A stretch of DNA of 64,000 nucleotides from an uncultured Bacteroidales bacterium (lineage in GTDB: Bacteria; Bacteroidota; Bacteroidia; Bacteroidales; Paludibacteraceae): positions 1-64,000 of the forward strand of contig CACZVM010000006.1 in NCBI GenBank assembly GCA_902784585.1, written 5' to 3'. Each line of letters begins with the position of its first letter. Position 1 is the stretch's first letter. The notes beneath the pieces were generated by a model, which saw only the letters and a program-made list of their open reading frames with translations, did not search any database and was not told where the DNA came from. This document shows positions 61,764 through 64,000 of the stretch, piece by piece. Both the position numbers and the translations under genes were made by a program.

Positions 61764-62513
61764 ATAGAACTCTTGGCAGAGTTCGGAATAGGCGGCGGAA
61801 CGGCCGCCTGTTTCGTTTTCCAGAATGAGCGTGTCCTCGCAGATTTCAAATCCACTACCGGTGTTTTTTGATTTCTCAAATGCCATCAGTACCCGCTTGG
61901 CAGATTTGCCTGCCTTCGAATAGACGCGCGTCAGATGGGTCAGACGCAGGCCGTTTGCCGCTGCCAGCGTCCGTACCTGCTGCTCGGTTTCCGCGGGCAG
62001 GATCAGAGCGAGTTGGCCGTCCTCACGCAGCAGACGCACACAGTGCGTGATCAGTTCTTCGTACGACAGACTATCTGTATGGCGCGCCAACTCACGAGCC
62101 TTGTCGGGGTTCTTGAGAGAGTTCTGGAAATACGGAGGATTGGAGACGACTATGTCGTATTGATGAGAGGTGATTGGTGATTGGTGATTGGGCCAATCCT
62201 GCAAGGAAGAGCAGAAAGCAGAAAGTTGAGAACTGAATGCTGAATGCTCAAAATTCTCACGGGCCTGCTCCACCGCCGCTTCGTCGATGTCGATGGCATC
62301 TATATGCGCCATCGGAAAACGTTGAGCAAGCATCAGCGCAATGAGTCCAGAGCCTGTTCCTACGTCTAAGACAGATCCGACATCTTCTCGTGATTGTCTC
62401 GATAAAGTCTCGATAGTTTTTCCGGCCCAAGCACCCAAAAGGACACCGTCGGTGCCTACCTTCATCGCGCAACGACTATCCTCTACAAAAAATTGTTTGA
62501 ACCGAAACGACAC
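61758..62513 (-). CDS. trmN6: tRNA1(Val) adenine-37 N6-methyltransferase with repeat-derived inserts
   Basis: 251 residues. It methylates A37 of tRNA-Val. SAM motif VLDVGTGSGLIALMLAQRF, catalytic VVSNPPYFQNSL (NPPY), and family start FRFKQFFVEDSRCAMKVGTDGVLLGAWA. Two places carry repeat DNA: GKTIETLSRQSREDVGS before the SAM motif (contains the 17-base core shared with the M16 insertion) and HSAFSSQLSAFCSSLQDWPNHQSPITSHQ before NPPY (two different heptamer arrays). Both are in loops and keep the frame, so activity is plausible but uncertain. Confidence 0.9.
   Translation of the reverse strand: MSFRFKQFFVEDSRCAMKVGTDGVLLGAWAGKTIETLSRQSREDVGSVLDVGTGSGLIALMLAQRFPMAHIDAIDIDEAAVEQARENFEHSAFSSQLSAFCSSLQDWPNHQSPITSHQYDIVVSNPPYFQNSLKNPDKARELARHTDSLSYEELITHCVRLLREDGQLALILPAETEQQVRTLAAANGLRLTHLTRVYSKAGKSAKRVLMAFEKSKNTGSGFEICEDTLILENETGGRSAAYSELCQEFYL
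62171..62250. repeat. Two adjoining heptamer arrays inside trmN6
   Basis: GATTGGT x3 at 62172-62192, then on the coding strand GCATTCA x2, GTTCTCA, ACTTTCT, GCTTTCT, GCTCTTC over 62209-62250. All units are 7 bp. Confidence 0.85.
62396..62412. repeat. 17-base repeat core inside trmN6
   Basis: GTCTCGATAAAGTCTCG, identical to 28214-28230 in the M16 peptidase repeat, in the opposite orientation relative to the coding strand. Confidence 0.9.
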
Positions 62514-62519
62514 GAATTC

Positions 62520-63257
62520 TTATTTTTTTATTCTCAATTCGGTATGGTCATGTCCGCACGAGCAGCCATGTTCGTGCTCGTGTGCCTCCAAGTAACAATG
62601 TACCGCGAGATAAGCACCGAGAATCAGGAATAGGATGGCACATACATGACGGAACCATTTCTCGAAGACCTGCATCCGGCTGGTCAGCTTGCCCAGACTC
62701 ACCGCGCTATAGCTTACCAGCCACGCAATCAGCATGATAGGAAGACCCGTTCCAAGGCCAAACACCACCGGCATCAACCAGTTCCACGAGCTAGGCAAAG
62801 TAAGCGTGATGTCGATCATCGTCAAGAAATAGACCAGACGGTGGGGGCAGAAGGCGATGGCAAAGAAGATACCGAGGATGAACGACCAGAGCCAACTCTC
62901 CTTGCTATCCGTATCTTTGAGCCAACGGCTGATACCGTGATCATGCTCGTGGTGATGATGACCGCTGAAGAGCAGCACCACGCCGCAGACGAGCATGAAG
63001 CCCGCCAGGATAGGCTCGCCCCAGTGGCCCAACACATGCTGAATACCCTCGGTCTGTGCGCCCATCAGGAAGGGAATACTGAGCAACACATAGGTGGCTA
63101 ACTTGCCAAAAACGAACATCAGTCCGTTGGTCAGCACCAACCGACGGTTGTTGATTTCCTTGTCGATATATCCGATGGCCGTGATGCTAGTCATCAACGT
63201 ACAGGGGTCTAAGATGGTCAGCAGACCCAGCAGTAAGGCCGTAAGAACTTGTACCAT
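62520..63257 (-). CDS. His-rich six-helix membrane transporter (UreH/CcdA/ArsG-like)
   Basis: 245 residues, about six helices in two repeats. ILDPCTLMTSITAIGYIDKEINNRR and FAIAFCPHRLVYFLTM hold the paired Cys-Pro sites typical of the CcdA/DsbD-type fold and of the UreH/ArsG-like branch. Between helices lies HHHHEHDHG and at the C-terminus HEHEHGCSCGHDH, which should bind metal ions such as Ni, Zn or Cu. Role could be metal or thiol-compound transport or electron transfer across the membrane; I cannot choose. No partner gene is adjacent. Confidence 0.75.
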   Translation of the reverse strand: MVQVLTALLLGLLTILDPCTLMTSITAIGYIDKEINNRRLVLTNGLMFVFGKLATYVLLSIPFLMGAQTEGIQHVLGHWGEPILAGFMLVCGVVLLFSGHHHHEHDHGISRWLKDTDSKESWLWSFILGIFFAIAFCPHRLVYFLTMIDITLTLPSSWNWLMPVVFGLGTGLPIMLIAWLVSYSAVSLGKLTSRMQVFEKWFRHVCAILFLILGAYLAVHCYLEAHEHEHGCSCGHDHTELRIKK

Positions 63258-63281
63258 AAGTTAAATTCTCAAAAAACGACT

Positions 63282-63314
63282 GCAAAAGTACACTTTTTTT
63301 TGCACATGTGCAAA
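63282..63314 (-). promoter_or_regulatory. Promoter of the His-rich transporter, with palindrome at -33
   Basis: Minus strand: TTTGC at 63310-63314, 19 bases, TACTTTTGC at 63282-63290. A perfect 16-bp palindrome TTTGCACATGTGCAAA (63299-63314) covers the -33 box. Confidence 0.75.
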
Positions 63315-63409
63315 CAAAAAGAGAAAAAATCGTTCGAGCCTCTTGACGAGATGAGAAAAGTACAAAACACATAGAATTTTATTCTATCCGGCAAAAAACA
63401 GCCAAATAA

Positions 63410-63442
63410 TTTGCATATGTGCGATTTTTGTTGTAATTTTGC
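63410..63442 (+). promoter_or_regulatory. Promoter of tyrS
   Basis: TTTGC at 63410-63414, 19 bases, TAATTTTGC at 63434-63442; leader about 58 bases with no T-box-like structure that I can see. Confidence 0.82.
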
Positions 63443-63507
63443 AGCCGATTTGTGTGCGTACGTGCACACAGGCGAATGAGCGCATATAAAATATAAAAGA
63501 ATATACG

Positions 63508-64000
63508 ATGAAGAATTTTGTTGAAGAATTGCGATGGCGCGGCATGCTGCAGGACATCATGCCCGGCACGGAAGAACAGTTAATGAAAGAGATGACAACC
63601 GCTTACGTAGGTATCGACCCGACGGCGGACAGCCTGCACATCGGACACCTCTGCGGCATCATGATGCTGCGTCACCTGCAGGCTTGCGGTCATAAACCTA
63701 TCGCCCTGATAGGCGGTGCAACGGGCATGATCGGAGACCCGAGCGGCAAGAGTGCGGAACGTAACTTGCTGACCGAGGAGATCTTGCGCCATAACGTAGC
63801 GTGCATCCGCGAACAGCTGGAGCACTTCCTGGATTTCAACAGCGACGCACCCAACGCCGCCGAACTCGTGAACAACTACGACTGGATGAAGGACTACACC
63901 TTCATCAACTTCACCCGCGACATCGGCAAGCTGATCACGGTCAACTACATGATGGCTAAAGACAGCGTGAAGAAGCGTTTCAACGGTGAGTTCTCGCAGG
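63508..64000 (+). CDS. tyrS: Tyrosyl-tRNA synthetase (3' truncated by window edge)
   Basis: The first 164 codons are present. Class I synthetase: [22 protein letters not shown] contains the tyrosine-binding start and the HIGH signature (residues 44-47), followed by [23 protein letters not shown] and [36 protein letters not shown], all typical of the bacterial TyrRS. The KMSKS loop and S4 domain lie past the window. Confidence 0.95.
   Translation, partial: MKNFVEELRWRGMLQDIMPGTEEQLMKEMTTAYVGIDPTADSLHIGHLCGIMMLRHLQACGHKPIALIGGATGMIGDPSGKSAERNLLTEEILRHNVACIREQLEHFLDFNSDAPNAAELVNNYDWMKDYTFINFTRDIGKLITVNYMMAKDSVKKRFNGEFSQ

Overview
This window looks like chromosomal DNA of a Bacteroidota bacterium, most likely order Bacteroidales. 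The main evidence is a complete type IX secretion (T9SS) core run (PorP, GldK, GldL, GldM, GldN), a SusC/SusD pair, a menaquinone-type fumarate reductase (order C-A-B), several Bacteroidota-only families (DUF3098, DUF2795, DUF4886, DUF4924, DUF3078, the PG0541-like P-II protein), and promoters of the Bacteroidota type (TTTG at about -33, TAnnTTTG at about -7) in front of most transcription units. I cannot name a genus.

Layout. Bases 1-3200 are the only accessory-looking part: the end of an unknown gene, an AT-rich RloA/RloB (AbiL-like) defence pair, then a promoter followed by a tRNA-like 3' half, a 48-bp direct repeat, many short hairpins, tRNA-Arg(ACG), and duplicated fragments of that tRNA's 3' end. 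Bases 3192-16827 are one long minus-strand run of 14 genes with almost no internal space: DUF2795, porP, gldK-L-M-N, ftsX, DUF3098, uppP, truB, queA, ung, polA, DUF4886. Bases 16934-21167 hold a cobalamin adenosyltransferase, a methyltransferase, a fused SpmA/B protein, ybeY and a probably secreted nuclease. Bases 21167-24773 are the fumarate reductase operon. Bases 24940-28807 hold a DUF59 protein, LpxH, MazG, tRNA-Leu(TAG) and an M16 peptidase. Bases 28991-35091 are a SusC/SusD/Ig-like lipoprotein locus, followed by a secreted M6 metalloprotease, an orphan membrane histidine kinase, a TolC-HlyD-ABC-ABC export operon without an ATPase, an AraC regulator and a TonB-type receptor that appears to be under AraC control. 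Bases 48742-51574 are a housekeeping run (tRNA-Gln(TTG), rplY, pth, S4/Hsp15-like, DUF4924, nth). Bases 51590-58134 are a TetR-led RND efflux operon ending in a P-II-like gene. The window closes with DUF3078, a coiled-coil protein, zapA, rny, trmN6, a His-rich UreH/CcdA-type membrane protein and the start of tyrS.

The most unusual signal is not a gene. The DNA is studded with imperfect tandem repeats whose unit is 7 bp but whose sequence differs from place to place (GATTGGT, CAAAATT, TTAAAAA, GTTGAAA, TTTCACC and others). They fill many spacers and also sit inside reading frames. Because three 7-bp units equal seven codons, they appear in proteins as seven-residue repeats of the type TNHQxPI (PolA, PduO-type adenosyltransferase, TrmN6). 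In PolA the array lies exactly where a 3'-5' exonuclease domain is missing. A second in-frame insertion type (33-bp unit, M16 peptidase) shares a 17-base core with an insertion in trmN6. A third, a short CCCCG/CGGGG hairpin element, recurs in leaders and twice sits inside a heptamer array. Together these look like a poorly described small-repeat system that shapes both spacers and proteins in this genome.
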